Source: Longimicrobium sp. (GTDB taxonomy: Bacteria > Gemmatimonadota > Gemmatimonadetes > Longimicrobiales > Longimicrobiaceae). From it: a stretch of DNA of 64,000 nt. Under the pieces are notes generated by a model. It saw only the letters and a list, made by a program, of their open reading frames with translations, did no database searches and was not told where the DNA came from. The translations under genes were made by a program, and so were the position numbers. The DNA is taken from positions 1 through 64,000 of the forward strand of contig DASUYB010000057.1 of the NCBI GenBank assembly GCA_036377595.1, read 5' to 3'. Below are positions 16,702-25,448 of this stretch, one piece after another; position 1 is the stretch's first letter; every line of letters starts with the position of its first letter.

Positions 16702-17757
16702 ATGGCAGCCGACTTCCTCCTGTACGGATCGTACGGATACACCGGGCGCCTCATCGCGGAGCGGGCCCGCGAGCTGGGGCTCACCCCGCTGCTGGCGGGC
16801 CGCGACGCCCTGGCGCTCGCGGCACAGGGCGAGGAAACCGGCTTCCCGCACCGCGCCTTCGCGCTCGACGACGCGGCGTCGCTCGACGCCGCGCTGCGCG
16901 AGACGGGCGTGGTGCTCCACGCGGCCGGACCGTTCTCGCGCACCGCGGCCCCGATGGCCGAGGCGTGCCTGCGCACCGGCAGCCACTACCTGGACATCAC
17001 GGGCGAGATCGCGGTGTTCGAAGCGCTCGCGGCCCGCGACCGCCCGGCGCGCCAGGCGGGAGTGATGCTGCTGCCGGGCGTGGGCTTCGACGTGGTCCCC
17101 TCCGACTGCCTGGCGGCCCACCTGAAGCGCCGCCTCCCGTCGGCCACGCACCTCGCGCTGGCCTTCCAAGCGGTCGGCCGGCCGTCGCGAGGCACGCTCA
17201 CCACCATGGTGGAGAACGCGGCGCGCGGCGGCGCGGTCCGCCGCGGCGGTCGCATCGTCGCCGTTCCCGCGGCATGGCGCACGCGCGAGGTGGACTTCGG
17301 AAGCGGGCCGGTCACCGTCACCACCATCCCGTGGGGCGACGTCTCGACCGCGTACCACAGCACCGGGATCCCCGACGTCGAGGTGTACACGCGCGTGCCC
17401 CGGGGGCAGCGCCGGATGCTGCGCGCCACCCGGCGCCTGGGTTGGCTGATCGGCTCGCGGCCGGTGCAGCGCATGCTCCGGCGCGCCGTGCGCCGCGGGC
17501 CGCCGGGCCCCACGCCGGAGCAGCGCGCCCACGGACTGAGCCTGCTCTGGGGAGAGGCGGAGGACGGGCAGGGCCGGCGCGCGGTGTCGCGCCTGCGGGC
17601 GCCGGAAGGCTACACCCTCACCGCGCGCACGGCCGTGGAAGCGGTCCGCCGCGTGCTCGCCGGCGAGGCTCCCGCGGGCTTCCAGACGCCCTCCCGCGCC
17701 TACGGTGCCGACTGGATCCTGGGATTCGAAGGCGTGGAGCGGACCGACGTCGAATGA
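16702..17757 (+). CDS. Saccharopine dehydrogenase-like NAD(P)-binding protein (trans-acting enoyl reductase type)
   Basis: 351 residues. N-terminal Rossmann fold with a glycine motif YGSYGYTGRLIA, a feature of this family, followed by LLAGRDA, LHAAGPFS and HYLDITGE, matching the membrane-associated saccharopine dehydrogenase/enoyl reductase group. The family includes lipid-linked enoyl reductases of unknown exact substrate; a role in lipid or secondary-metabolite reduction is possible. GGGAGA six bases before ATG 16702. Stands alone between a terminator and a long repeat-bearing gap, 950 bases before the biosynthetic cluster, so membership of the cluster is unclear. Confidence 0.85.
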   Translation: MAADFLLYGSYGYTGRLIAERARELGLTPLLAGRDALALAAQGEETGFPHRAFALDDAASLDAALRETGVVLHAAGPFSRTAAPMAEACLRTGSHYLDITGEIAVFEALAARDRPARQAGVMLLPGVGFDVVPSDCLAAHLKRRLPSATHLALAFQAVGRPSRGTLTTMVENAARGGAVRRGGRIVAVPAAWRTREVDFGSGPVTVTTIPWGDVSTAYHSTGIPDVEVYTRVPRGQRRMLRATRRLGWLIGSRPVQRMLRRAVRRGPPGPTPEQRAHGLSLLWGEAEDGQGRRAVSRLRAPEGYTLTARTAVEAVRRVLAGEAPAGFQTPSRAYGADWILGFEGVERTDVE

Positions 17758-17895
17758 AGTCCGACCGCAACGATGAGTGATGATCGCGCAGCATCGAACG
17801 ATCGTCCACCGGCAGCCTCAGGGGATTCGGGCGCTCCAATAGGAAGTGCGGCTCCACGGATCCAGTGTGCATTCCGACATCCTCAACAGAATGAC

Positions 17896-17973
17896 TCACA
17901 CGGAGGAAACGGAGGTAACGGAGGAACTGAACGCGATCGGAGTTCCTCCGTTTCCTCCGTTTCCTCCGTGTGA
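17896..17973. repeat. Long hairpin built from GGAGGAAAC-type words
   Basis: Left arm TCACACGGAGGAAACGGAGG with further GGAGG words, and a matching right arm ending CCTCCGTGTGA, around a GCGATC-containing tip. Arms are themselves internally repetitive (nine-base steps). Related to hairpins at 7.15 and 43.14 kb. May end transcription of the reductase gene. Confidence 0.75.
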
Positions 17974-18072
17974 GATTCTTCAGTTCAGGAGCATGGGAAT
18001 GCACGGTAAATCCTGAGAAACGGTGTGATATGATACGGCAGGACACCCGTCGGGACACCAGCAAAAGCCGAA

Positions 18073-18102
18073 GGCCCCGCCGCCCAAATGGGCAGCGGGG
18101 CC
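18073..18102. terminator. Hairpin in the 17.8-18.7 kb gap
   Basis: GGCCCCGC/GCGGGGCC stem enclosing a second small stem (GCCC/GGGC around AAAT). No U-tract. The 950-base gap 17758-18707 holds only this, the long hairpin and a family B repeat; I see no gene. Confidence 0.5.
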
Positions 18103-18220
18103 CAAGTCGTTGTACCGCGAGAACGGAGGCGGAGGGGCTCATCCGGCTGCCGCGATTGATTGTGCATTCCGATCGGCTGATGCCGGGCGGCACCTGGGGA
18201 AATCCAGGGCATGCGTTCGA

Positions 18221-18325
18221 GCGACAGGCGGCCTGTGGCTCGGGAGCCGGCCACAGATTCCTCAGGCGCCACAACTCTGGCGTGGAGGACAGGGCGGCGC
18301 AGCGCCTTCGGAATGACATTCCGTT
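18221..18325 (+). repeat. Dispersed ~100 bp intergenic repeat (family B), copy 1
   Basis: Core CCACAGATTCCTCAGGCGCC followed, after a variable part, by CAGCGCCTTCGGAATGACAT. Matches 42640-42735 (inverted) and 42770-42875 (direct). The CCTCAGG and CCTTCGG words recall family A, but the rest differs. Confidence 0.75.
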
Positions 18326-18707
18326 TCTTCCTCCAACGCACAGTTGATCCGGAGACTCGGTATCGAACTTCCAGGCGATCGCGAACCTGCGCAATCCGGG
18401 AGAAGGTGCGGGGGGCATCTCCCGCACTGTGTGAGTGCGAACCCGCCGCCGCACCCCGCCGCGAGGCCGGAAAACCCGCGCCGCCACAGTGCGCAATCGG
18501 GGAGAAGGTCCACCCCCGCGGCTCGTGTAAGCTGGTACCACCAACCGGACCGACCCGGAGCCCGACGCGGCTCGGGCGAACGGCCCTCGCGATGCCGAGG
18601 GGGGTCGCCGGAATGGCGTCGGAAGGGCTCGCCGGGCAGCCGCCCCCCGATCCGCCGCGCGTACCCCGTCGCGTGTCAAACCGTCCGAACCCCACGAGGA
18701 GGGCACG

Positions 18708-19727
18708 ATGTCGATCAATCCGTACCGGAACGAATCGCTGATCCAGATGGAGACGTACGAGACCGACCCGGCGCGCGCCGACGCCCTGGTGGCGCAGGTC
18801 CGCGCCAAGTGGGCGGTGCTGCGCGAGCGGGGGCTGGCCGGTGACTACCCGGTCGAAGTCCTGCGCAGCGCGGGTCAGAACGGCCACCCCATCAAGGTGG
18901 TGGAGATCTTCAAGTGGCGCTCCCGGCAGGCGCAGGCCGAGGCGGCCACCTCGCCGGAGCTGCGCGAGATCCAGACGAACATCACCACCCTGTCGTCGAG
19001 CGCGCAGGCTACCGACACGCTCACCGGCGTGGTCCGCGGCTTCAACACCAACTTCCCGCCGATCGGAGGGGTGGAGCTGCTCAAGGGCGTGTGCTCGTGC
19101 CTGCTGAGCATCGACGGGATGGTGGAAGACTATCCCATGAGCGTGAAGAACGGGATCGTGCTGATGCACCGGAGCCCCCGGATGGACCTGGACGGCGACG
19201 GGCGCAACGAGATGTACCTCAAGATCCTCATGCACGGCGGCGAGGTGATCCAGGCGGCGCTGGGACCCATCCGCGTGGAGCAGAACTTCGCCCGACCCAA
19301 CGACGGGCTGGTCAAGTCGCTGGGCGAAGGCGACAACGACTTCCCCGCCATCGGGATCTGGCGGGTGTCGTGGAAGATCCAGACCGCCATGGGTGCCGTG
19401 CTCACCGACCCCGACCAGCCGCTGGTCTTCGGTCCGGCGCTGGTGAACCACTACCCGCCGGTGGGAACGCACTTCCACGCGGTCACCGGGCCGGTCAAGC
19501 TGGTGCTGGAGCGGACCGGCGAGACGGTGGGCCGGCTGGTGCCGGGTGAGCTGACGGCGTTCGACATCGTGGTGTCGAAGGACGACGAGATCTTCGCCGA
19601 CATCCTCAACACGCCGCCCGACGACATCTTCGAGATCTGGGAAGCCAACCGGCACCGCGTGCACGTGGCGGTGGACGAGAAGGAGGCGCTGCCCGACCTG
19701 GCGCCCTCGCTGGTGGCGACCGTCTGA
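18708..19727 (+). CDS. Unrecognised protein with ABM-like N-terminal domain; first gene of the biosynthetic plus arm
   Basis: 339 residues, soluble, no signal. Residues ~25-90 (VEVLRSAGQNGHPIKVVEIF, then KWRSRQAQAEAATSPE) follow the pattern of dimeric alpha/beta-barrel (antibiotic biosynthesis monooxygenase-like) domains, comparable to the 106-residue ABM protein at 36733. The larger C-terminal part contains DLDGDGRNEMYLKI, which resembles a calcium-loop, and HYPPVGTHFHAVTGPV, which resembles a cupin-like strand; I do not recognise it. GAGGAGGG before ATG 18708 is a strong start. It leads a run of same-strand genes containing flavoproteins and VOC proteins, so a tailoring or cyclisation step is possible. 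Confidence 0.75.
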   Translation: MSINPYRNESLIQMETYETDPARADALVAQVRAKWAVLRERGLAGDYPVEVLRSAGQNGHPIKVVEIFKWRSRQAQAEAATSPELREIQTNITTLSSSAQATDTLTGVVRGFNTNFPPIGGVELLKGVCSCLLSIDGMVEDYPMSVKNGIVLMHRSPRMDLDGDGRNEMYLKILMHGGEVIQAALGPIRVEQNFARPNDGLVKSLGEGDNDFPAIGIWRVSWKIQTAMGAVLTDPDQPLVFGPALVNHYPPVGTHFHAVTGPVKLVLERTGETVGRLVPGELTAFDIVVSKDDEIFADILNTPPDDIFEIWEANRHRVHVAVDEKEALPDLAPSLVATV

Positions 19728-19794
19728 GCGCAGCAGGGGCACGGCGGAAACGCCGTGCCCGCGGCCGAACCCACACACCAGGAAGGGGGCGGAG

Positions 19795-21003
19795 ATGGGA
19801 CGGACCCCACGGGCGGCAGAGCCGGGACGCAGCACGGCCGCCCGCGTGGGTCCGCTCCCTCCCACCCCTTGGCTGGCGCAGGTCGGCGCCTCGCTTCCCG
19901 CGGTGGGGCGCCTGCCCGCGCGCGCGGAGGTGGTGGTGGTGGGCGGCGGGGTGATCGGCGTGGCCGCCGCGTACCACCTGGCGCGGCTGGGAGCGCGGGC
20001 GCTGGTGCTGGAGGCCCGCGCGCCGGGCTGGGGGGCCAGCGGGCGCAACGCGGGGCTGGTGCTGGGCGCGCCCGCCACCCTCGACGGGATGCGGGCGGTG
20101 CTGGAGGAGGAGGGGATCGACGCCGGCTGGGAGGAGCTCGGCCACCTGGCCCTGGCCGCCTCGCCCGGGATGCTGGAGCGGATGCGCGGCGAGGTGGAGG
20201 CCCGCCCCCCGGCCGCCGCGCCGGTGCAGGTGCTGGAGCGGGACGAATGCGAGGCGCTGCTGGGCACCCCCATCGCCCCGCGCTTCGCCGGCGGGCGGTG
20301 GATGCCGCGGGCCGCGGCGCTCGACCCCGCGCGGTTCGTGTACGGGGTGGCCGCCGCGGCGCTCCGCCACGGGGCCGCGGTGGCGCCGCGCACCCGCGTG
20401 CTGGCGATCCGGGCCGCCGCCGGGGGGTTCGACCTCCGCACCACGCGGGGGAGCCTCCGCGCCGGGCAGGTGGTGCTGGCGTGCAACGCCCGCACCGGGC
20501 GGCTCTGGCCGGCGCTGGCCGGGGTGCTGGCCCCCGCGCGGGGGCAGGCGCTGGCCACCCGCCCGCTGCGCTTTCGCTTCGGCGTGGCGCTGGCGGTGGA
20601 CTACGGGGCCGTGTACTGGCGGCAGACGCCCGACGGCGCGGTGGTCCTGGGCGGGTTCCAGCACCTGGACCCCGCGGCCGAGGCCAGCGGGCGCGAGGCG
20701 CTGAATCCCCGCATCCAGGCCGCGCTCGAGGCCTTCCTCCCCGACGCCTTTCCCGGGCTGGGGCGGGTGCGGGTGGCGTGCCGCTGGGCCGGGGTCATGG
20801 ACCGCACCCCCGACGGCCGCCCGGTGCTGGGCGCGGTTCCCGGGGCGCCGGGGCTCTGGGTGGCGGCCGGGTTCGGCGGGCACGGGCTTCCCCCCGCGCT
20901 CGACGCCGGCCGGGCGCTGGCCCGCGCGCTGGGCGGGGGCGGCGTCCCCGAGGGGCTGCGGGCGCTCGACCCCGCCCGCTTCGGCGGGAGGGCGCCATGC
21001 TGA
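19795..21003 (+). CDS. FAD-dependent oxidoreductase (DAO / glycine oxidase family)
   Basis: 402 residues. After ~40 residues, the FAD-binding motif VVVVGGGVIGVAAAYHLARLG (GxGxxG) is followed by the family's LVLEARAPGWGASGRNAGLV (E binding ribose; SGRNAG typical of DAO). C terminus has GVMDRTPDGRPVLG and GFGGHGLPPAL, the usual FAD-closing motifs. Family members oxidise secondary or primary amines, or C-N bonds. GGGGGCGGAG precedes ATG 19795. Its last 7 bases overlap the next gene's start (ATG inside the stop), so translation is coupled to the VOC genes. Confidence 0.92.
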   Translation: MGRTPRAAEPGRSTAARVGPLPPTPWLAQVGASLPAVGRLPARAEVVVVGGGVIGVAAAYHLARLGARALVLEARAPGWGASGRNAGLVLGAPATLDGMRAVLEEEGIDAGWEELGHLALAASPGMLERMRGEVEARPPAAAPVQVLERDECEALLGTPIAPRFAGGRWMPRAAALDPARFVYGVAAAALRHGAAVAPRTRVLAIRAAAGGFDLRTTRGSLRAGQVVLACNARTGRLWPALAGVLAPARGQALATRPLRFRFGVALAVDYGAVYWRQTPDGAVVLGGFQHLDPAAEASGREALNPRIQAALEAFLPDAFPGLGRVRVACRWAGVMDRTPDGRPVLGAVPGAPGLWVAAGFGGHGLPPALDAGRALARALGGGGVPEGLRALDPARFGGRAPC

Positions 21004-21911
21004 GCGGCGCGTTCGTCCCCATGCTGTTCCGCCGCGTGGAAGGCGCCGAGCCGGCGCGCGCCTTCGCCGCCCGGATGCTGGGGTGGCCGGAGGTCGGCGA
21101 GGGCCTGTACGACGCGGGGAACGCGCTGGTGGGCTTCGGCGTGCAGGCCGCGGAGATGGGCCCCGGGGTCTGCTCGCGCGAGAACCTGCGCCCGGTGGCC
21201 ACGGGCGTGAACCCGGCGTCGGAGCTGCGGGTGGCCGCCGCCGACTTCGACGGCGCGGTGCGCCGGGTGGCCGGCGCGCTGGGGGTGCCGTGGGAAACGC
21301 TCTCGGCGTCCGTCCGCCACGACCGCGAGGGGTGCTCGCTCTCCTTCCACGACGCCACCGGCAACCTCACCACGCTGCTGCGTCCCCTGCGCCGCCCGCG
21401 CGCGGCGTCGGTGAACGGCCCGCTCCGGGACGCCGACGTCCCGGCCGTGGTGGAGGTCGCGCTGCAGGTGGCGGACCTCGCCCGCTCGCTCCGCTTCTAC
21501 TGCGGGGTGCTGGGGGTGCCGGCGCTGCGGGTGGCGGAGCGCGAGGCGCGCCTGGACGCCGGCCCCCTGGTCCTGGCGCTGGTGGCGGAGGAGGAGCCGG
21601 GCGCGGTGGCCGGCCTGCGGCGGCGGGGGGCGCTGCGCGATTCCGTCATCTTCCGCGTCGCCGGGCTGGAGGACGAGGTCCGCGCGCTGGCCGGCCGCGG
21701 CGTGGAGTTCCCGCTGGGCGTGGAGGAGTGCGCGGCGGCCCGGCGCAAGGCCTTCTTCTTCGACCCCGACGGACACCGGCTGGTGCTGTGGGAGCCGCCC
21801 CGCGCGGCCGAGCCGGGCACCGCGGCGGCCGGATACCTCCCCGTGCTGGAGCGCATCGAGGCGCGGCACGCCGCCCATCCATCGTCCACCCCCGCCCTGG
21901 AGGCCCGATGA
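20997..21911 (+). CDS. VOC superfamily protein, two VOC domains
   Basis: 304 residues. The N-terminal half (~1-130) is a divergent VOC-like module, the C-terminal half (~145-275) a clear one: VEVALQVADLARSLRFYCGV, then FFFDPDGHRLVLWEPP. The VOC fold serves glyoxalases, extradiol dioxygenases and drug-binding resistance proteins. Start overlaps the FAD gene by 7 bases and its stop overlaps the next VOC gene (ATGA), so all three are translationally coupled. Beside an enediyne cassette, a drug-sequestering role like TnmS1-3 is a plausible inference; a catalytic role is equally open. Confidence 0.85.
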   Translation: MLSGAFVPMLFRRVEGAEPARAFAARMLGWPEVGEGLYDAGNALVGFGVQAAEMGPGVCSRENLRPVATGVNPASELRVAAADFDGAVRRVAGALGVPWETLSASVRHDREGCSLSFHDATGNLTTLLRPLRRPRAASVNGPLRDADVPAVVEVALQVADLARSLRFYCGVLGVPALRVAEREARLDAGPLVLALVAEEEPGAVAGLRRRGALRDSVIFRVAGLEDEVRALAGRGVEFPLGVEECAAARRKAFFFDPDGHRLVLWEPPRAAEPGTAAAGYLPVLERIEARHAAHPSSTPALEAR

Positions 21912-22693
21912 GCCTGAGACGCGCCCCCCTCCTCTACGTCTTCTACGAGACGAGCCAGATCCGCAGCCAGCGGGTGCTGTTCGAGTCGGTGATCGGCGTT
22001 CCCGTGATCGAGGTGGAGCCGCACCTGCCCCACCACCGCCACGGCGTCTTCAAGTACGACGCGGGCGGCGTGGTGCTGTCGCACAACATGTCGGGGCCCA
22101 GCCGCTTCCGCCCCGAAGACTCCGACGCGCTGGTGACGGTGTTCGGCGTGCCCGCCGGCTGGAGCGCCGAGCGGGTGCGCTCGGTGGGGCTGGCCGGGCG
22201 CGCCGACGGCCTATTCACCGACGCCGAGGGGCGCCACTTCCGCTTCGTGCCCCACGCGCGGAACACCCGCGCGGTGGTCGACGAGCTGCGGCTGACGGTG
22301 GACGACCTGGAGGCGTCGATCGCCTTCTACCGCGACGTGCTGGACCTGGAGCTGGTGGGACGCACCGGGCGCGCCGCGCGCTTCGCCACCGGCACGGTGC
22401 CCATCGGGCTGGAGGAGGGCCCCGCGGCCCCCGACGGGCGCCGGCCGCGCCGCCACTCGTACCTGCTGGTCTTCCACACCGCGGAGATCGAGGCGGCGCG
22501 CACCGCGCTGATCGAGCGGGGGCTGGAGTTCCGGCAGCCGCGCGTGGGGTTCAGCGAGATCGGGGGGACGATCCGCTTCGACGACCCCTCGGGGCAGCGC
22601 TTCTGCCTGTACGTGGCCTCGGAAGAGAGCCTGACCTGGGGGAGCGGCCCCAAGGTGCTGGAGCTGGCCGGCGGGCCCGCGGCGGCGCGCTGA
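21908..22693 (+). CDS. VOC superfamily protein, two VOC domains
   Basis: 261 residues. First module: LLYVFYETSQIRSQRVLFES then GVFKYDAGGVVLSHN. Second module: ELRLTVDDLEASIAFYRDVL then GGTIRFDDPSGQRFCLY. The KYDxGG strand is shared with the second modules of the VOC genes at 22726, 30878 and 39979, so they form one subfamily. Start overlaps the preceding gene by ATGA. No metal-binding set (H/E/H/E) is obvious in both modules, which fits binding better than catalysis, but I cannot settle this. Confidence 0.85.
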   Translation: MSLRRAPLLYVFYETSQIRSQRVLFESVIGVPVIEVEPHLPHHRHGVFKYDAGGVVLSHNMSGPSRFRPEDSDALVTVFGVPAGWSAERVRSVGLAGRADGLFTDAEGRHFRFVPHARNTRAVVDELRLTVDDLEASIAFYRDVLDLELVGRTGRAARFATGTVPIGLEEGPAAPDGRRPRRHSYLLVFHTAEIEAARTALIERGLEFRQPRVGFSEIGGTIRFDDPSGQRFCLYVASEESLTWGSGPKVLELAGGPAAAR

Positions 22694-22725
22694 GCATTCA
22701 CCCTGTCCACGAAAAGGAGGCCCCG

Positions 22726-23724
22726 ATGCTGGCGGATACGCGGGTGCTCTACGTCTTCCTGTACGTGCGCGACCTGGCGGCGTCGCGCGCGTTCTACGCG
22801 GACACGCTGGGGCTGGAGGTGATCGAGGAGGACGAGGGGTGCGTGAAGTTCGACGCCGGGCACGTGATCCTGGCGATCAACCGCGCCGCCGACTACGGGA
22901 TCGTCCTTCCCGACATCAAGGACCACTCCACCGACGTGGTGTGGCTGGTCGACGACATCCGGCAGGCCACGGCCAACCTGGCCGCGCGCGGCGTGGAGTT
23001 CAAGCCGACCGACTGGTACCAGCCGGGCGGGATCGCCGACTTCTACGACCCCGACGGGCGCTGGCTGACCCTCTACCAGCCCTCGGAAGAGGCGCTCGGC
23101 TGGCCGAGCGGCGAGCGGCTGCGCGCGGTGATCGAGGCGCGCCGGAAGCGCAACGGCGGCGACACGGCGCAGCGCGCCTCGGCCGTGCCCGCGGCCGGCC
23201 AGGAGCCGCCCGGGCTGGCCGACGCGGAGCTCATCTACCTCTTCACCTTCGTTCCCAGCTCCCGGGTGGCCGAGGAGTTCTACCACGAAGAGCTGGGGCT
23301 GCGCGCGCTGGAGGGCGGGCCGTGCAGCCGCACCTCGGGCGGCGACGAGGAGGGGGTGGTGAAGTACGACACCGGCGGGATCCTGATCGCCACCCACCAC
23401 GTGGAGCCGGAGCGCTCGCAGGAGGAGTTCGAGGAGCACCTCTGCCCGCCGCCCGAGCTGGAGGGGGGGAGGATGAAGGGGGTGGCGCCGGTGTTCCACG
23501 CCCCCGACGCCGAGGCGGCCGCGCGCGAGCTGCGGCGGCTGCGCCCGGAGCTGGAGCCGGTGGTCACCCGCGGGCCGGTGGGCACCATCGTGCGGGTTGA
23601 CGAGCCCACCGGGCACCTGGTCTTCCTGTACGAGCCCTCCGAGGCGGCGCTCGACACGCCCAGCGGGCGGAAGATCCGCGAGATCCTCGCCCTTCCGCTG
23701 GACGCCCCGGCATGCGCGGCCTGA
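22726..23724 (+). CDS. VOC superfamily protein, two VOC domains
   Basis: 332 residues. Module 1 (~5-120): YVFLYVRDLAASRAFYADTL ... DFYDPDGRWLTLYQPSEEAL. Module 2 (~165-310): ELIYLFTFVPSSRVAEEFYH ... VVKYDTGGILIATHHVEPE ... GHLVFLYEPSEAAL. The domain-order and linker match the genes at 30878 and 39979, so these three are close paralogues. AAGGAGG precedes ATG 22726. Next gene begins 29 bases after its stop or overlaps it, depending on start choice. Confidence 0.88.
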   Translation: MLADTRVLYVFLYVRDLAASRAFYADTLGLEVIEEDEGCVKFDAGHVILAINRAADYGIVLPDIKDHSTDVVWLVDDIRQATANLAARGVEFKPTDWYQPGGIADFYDPDGRWLTLYQPSEEALGWPSGERLRAVIEARRKRNGGDTAQRASAVPAAGQEPPGLADAELIYLFTFVPSSRVAEEFYHEELGLRALEGGPCSRTSGGDEEGVVKYDTGGILIATHHVEPERSQEEFEEHLCPPPELEGGRMKGVAPVFHAPDAEAAARELRRLRPELEPVVTRGPVGTIVRVDEPTGHLVFLYEPSEAALDTPSGRKIREILALPLDAPACAA

Positions 23725-23753
23725 GCCCACCCCCCGGCGCGGGAGCAGCGGCC

Positions 23754-25448
23754 ATGATCGCCTGGAACGACGAGAGCGGCGCGGCGGCCACCGCCGCGCC
23801 CCCCCGCGAGCTCACCTACCTGGAGGCCGTCCTGCGCGAGCGGGCGCCGGGCCCGCGGGTGCTGGCGCTGGGAGACGGCGGCGCCGCGGCGCTGGCGCCG
23901 CTGGCGGGGGCCGGCTTCGGGGTGGAGCCGGCGGGAGAGGAGGACGGCGACGCCTGGCCCGCCGAGATCTTCGACGCGGTGGTCTGCCTGGCGTGGCCCG
24001 CCGCCGCCCCCGAGCCGGCGCAGCGGCGGCTGCTGCGCCGCATCCGCCACCACCTGGCCGAGTGCGGCGTGCTGGTGATCGGGCACACGCCCGCCACCCC
24101 GCGGCCGTCCGAGGGCGGCGACCCGGCGGCGGTGCGGCGCGCGCGGCTCCTGGAGCTGGAGTCGCGCCACAGCGCCACCGCCGCGCTGCTCGCCCTGGTG
24201 CGGCTCTCGGGGTTCGCGGTGGAGCGCATCGACGCCGACTTCCTGGTCGACTACCCGGCCACCCCCGCCTCGGCCACCCTGCAGCTGGTGGCGCGTCCCC
24301 TGGCCGCGCCACCCGAGGCGCTGGCGGTGGCGTCGTGGACCACGCGTCCGGGGATGCGGCTGGACCTGCGCTACGCCCCCGAGGAGGCGGGGCTCCTGGA
24401 GCCCCGCCCCGAGGCCGTGTGGGAGGCGCTGGTGCGCCAGGCGGGGCGCGGCGGGGCCGGCGTGGTGGCCGGCTACCCGGTCGACGACCCCTACGGCGGC
24501 GTCCGCGCGGCACCGGCGGTGTCGCGCTTCTTCGGCGTGGAGCTGGCACCGGAGCAGCTCACCTTCGCGGCGGGGGTGACCTCGCTCCTGCACGACGCGG
24601 CACGGCTGGCCGACGGCGGCTGCGTGGCCGCGCCCGCGCTGGTGCACCCCGACCTCGAGGCGTGGGCGGTGGGGCACGGGAGCGAGGTGCGCCTCCTGGA
24701 CGGGCCCGCCACCCTCGAGCGGCTCACGGCCCACCTCGAGGAGGTCCGCCCCGCGCTCCTGCACTTCGACCGCCCCGACTTCACCGGGCGCTTCCTGGCG
24801 CTCCCCGAGGTCGAGGCGCTGGCGCGCGCCGCCGCGGCGATGGGCGCGGCGGTGGTGATCGACGAGAGCCCGGCGCCCTACCTGGGGCCCCGCGGGAGCG
24901 CGGCCACGCTGGCCAACCGGGTCGGCAACCTGGTGGTGCTCCGCGGCTTCACCAAGGCGTACTCGCTGGGGGGGATGCGGGCCGCCTTCGCGGTGGCCTC
25001 GCCCGGCGTGTCGCAGCGCGTGCGCGAGCTGGTGGCGCCCATGCAGGTGGGCGAGCTGGCGCTGGCCGCCGCGCTCCGCCTGCTCGACGCGGGCGACCTG
25101 TTCGGCGGCCTGCGCGCGCGCGTCCGCGCGGTGAAGCCGGGGGTGGTGGCGCGGCTGCGCTGGGTGGGGCTGGAGGTGATGGAGAACCACCGCGAGTTCC
25201 CCTGGGTGGCCGTGGCCGACCCCGGCGGCGCGGCGTCGCGCTTCCTGGAGGCCCGGGGGATCTTCGCCCTGCGCCCCGCGCCGGTCCCCGTCTTTCCCGA
25301 GCCCCGCCTGGAGGTGCTGCGGCTGACCGTTCCCCTCTCCGACGAGCGGCTGGCGCTCTTCGTCGAGCTCCTGACCGGTCCTCCGCGAGAGGGAGAGCCG
25401 TCCGCGCGGGACGCCTCCTCCTCCCCGGCGCCCGGAGGCCGTCCATGA
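23754..25448 (+). CDS. Fusion: methyltransferase-like domain + PLP aminotransferase (class I/II)
   Basis: 564 residues. The N-terminal part (~10-195) has a class I SAM-methyltransferase layout (PRVLALGDGGAAALAPLAGA; FDAVVCLAWP; HLAECGVLVIG), but its glycine motif is degenerate, so it may not bind SAM. The C-terminal part (~215-545) is a fold-type I PLP enzyme resembling histidinol-phosphate aminotransferase: VVIDESPAPYL supplies the PLP Asp, and the Schiff-base Lys lies in RGFTKAYSLGGMR. ATG 23754 with GGAG eight bases upstream is preferred; ATG 23712 would overlap the previous stop. Ends with an ATGA overlap with the deacetylase. Probably makes an amino building block or amino-sugar step. 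Confidence 0.83.
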   Translation: MIAWNDESGAAATAAPPRELTYLEAVLRERAPGPRVLALGDGGAAALAPLAGAGFGVEPAGEEDGDAWPAEIFDAVVCLAWPAAAPEPAQRRLLRRIRHHLAECGVLVIGHTPATPRPSEGGDPAAVRRARLLELESRHSATAALLALVRLSGFAVERIDADFLVDYPATPASATLQLVARPLAAPPEALAVASWTTRPGMRLDLRYAPEEAGLLEPRPEAVWEALVRQAGRGGAGVVAGYPVDDPYGGVRAAPAVSRFFGVELAPEQLTFAAGVTSLLHDAARLADGGCVAAPALVHPDLEAWAVGHGSEVRLLDGPATLERLTAHLEEVRPALLHFDRPDFTGRFLALPEVEALARAAAAMGAAVVIDESPAPYLGPRGSAATLANRVGNLVVLRGFTKAYSLGGMRAAFAVASPGVSQRVRELVAPMQVGELALAAALRLLDAGDLFGGLRARVRAVKPGVVARLRWVGLEVMENHREFPWVAVADPGGAASRFLEARGIFALRPAPVPVFPEPRLEVLRLTVPLSDERLALFVELLTGPPREGEPSARDASSSPAPGGRP

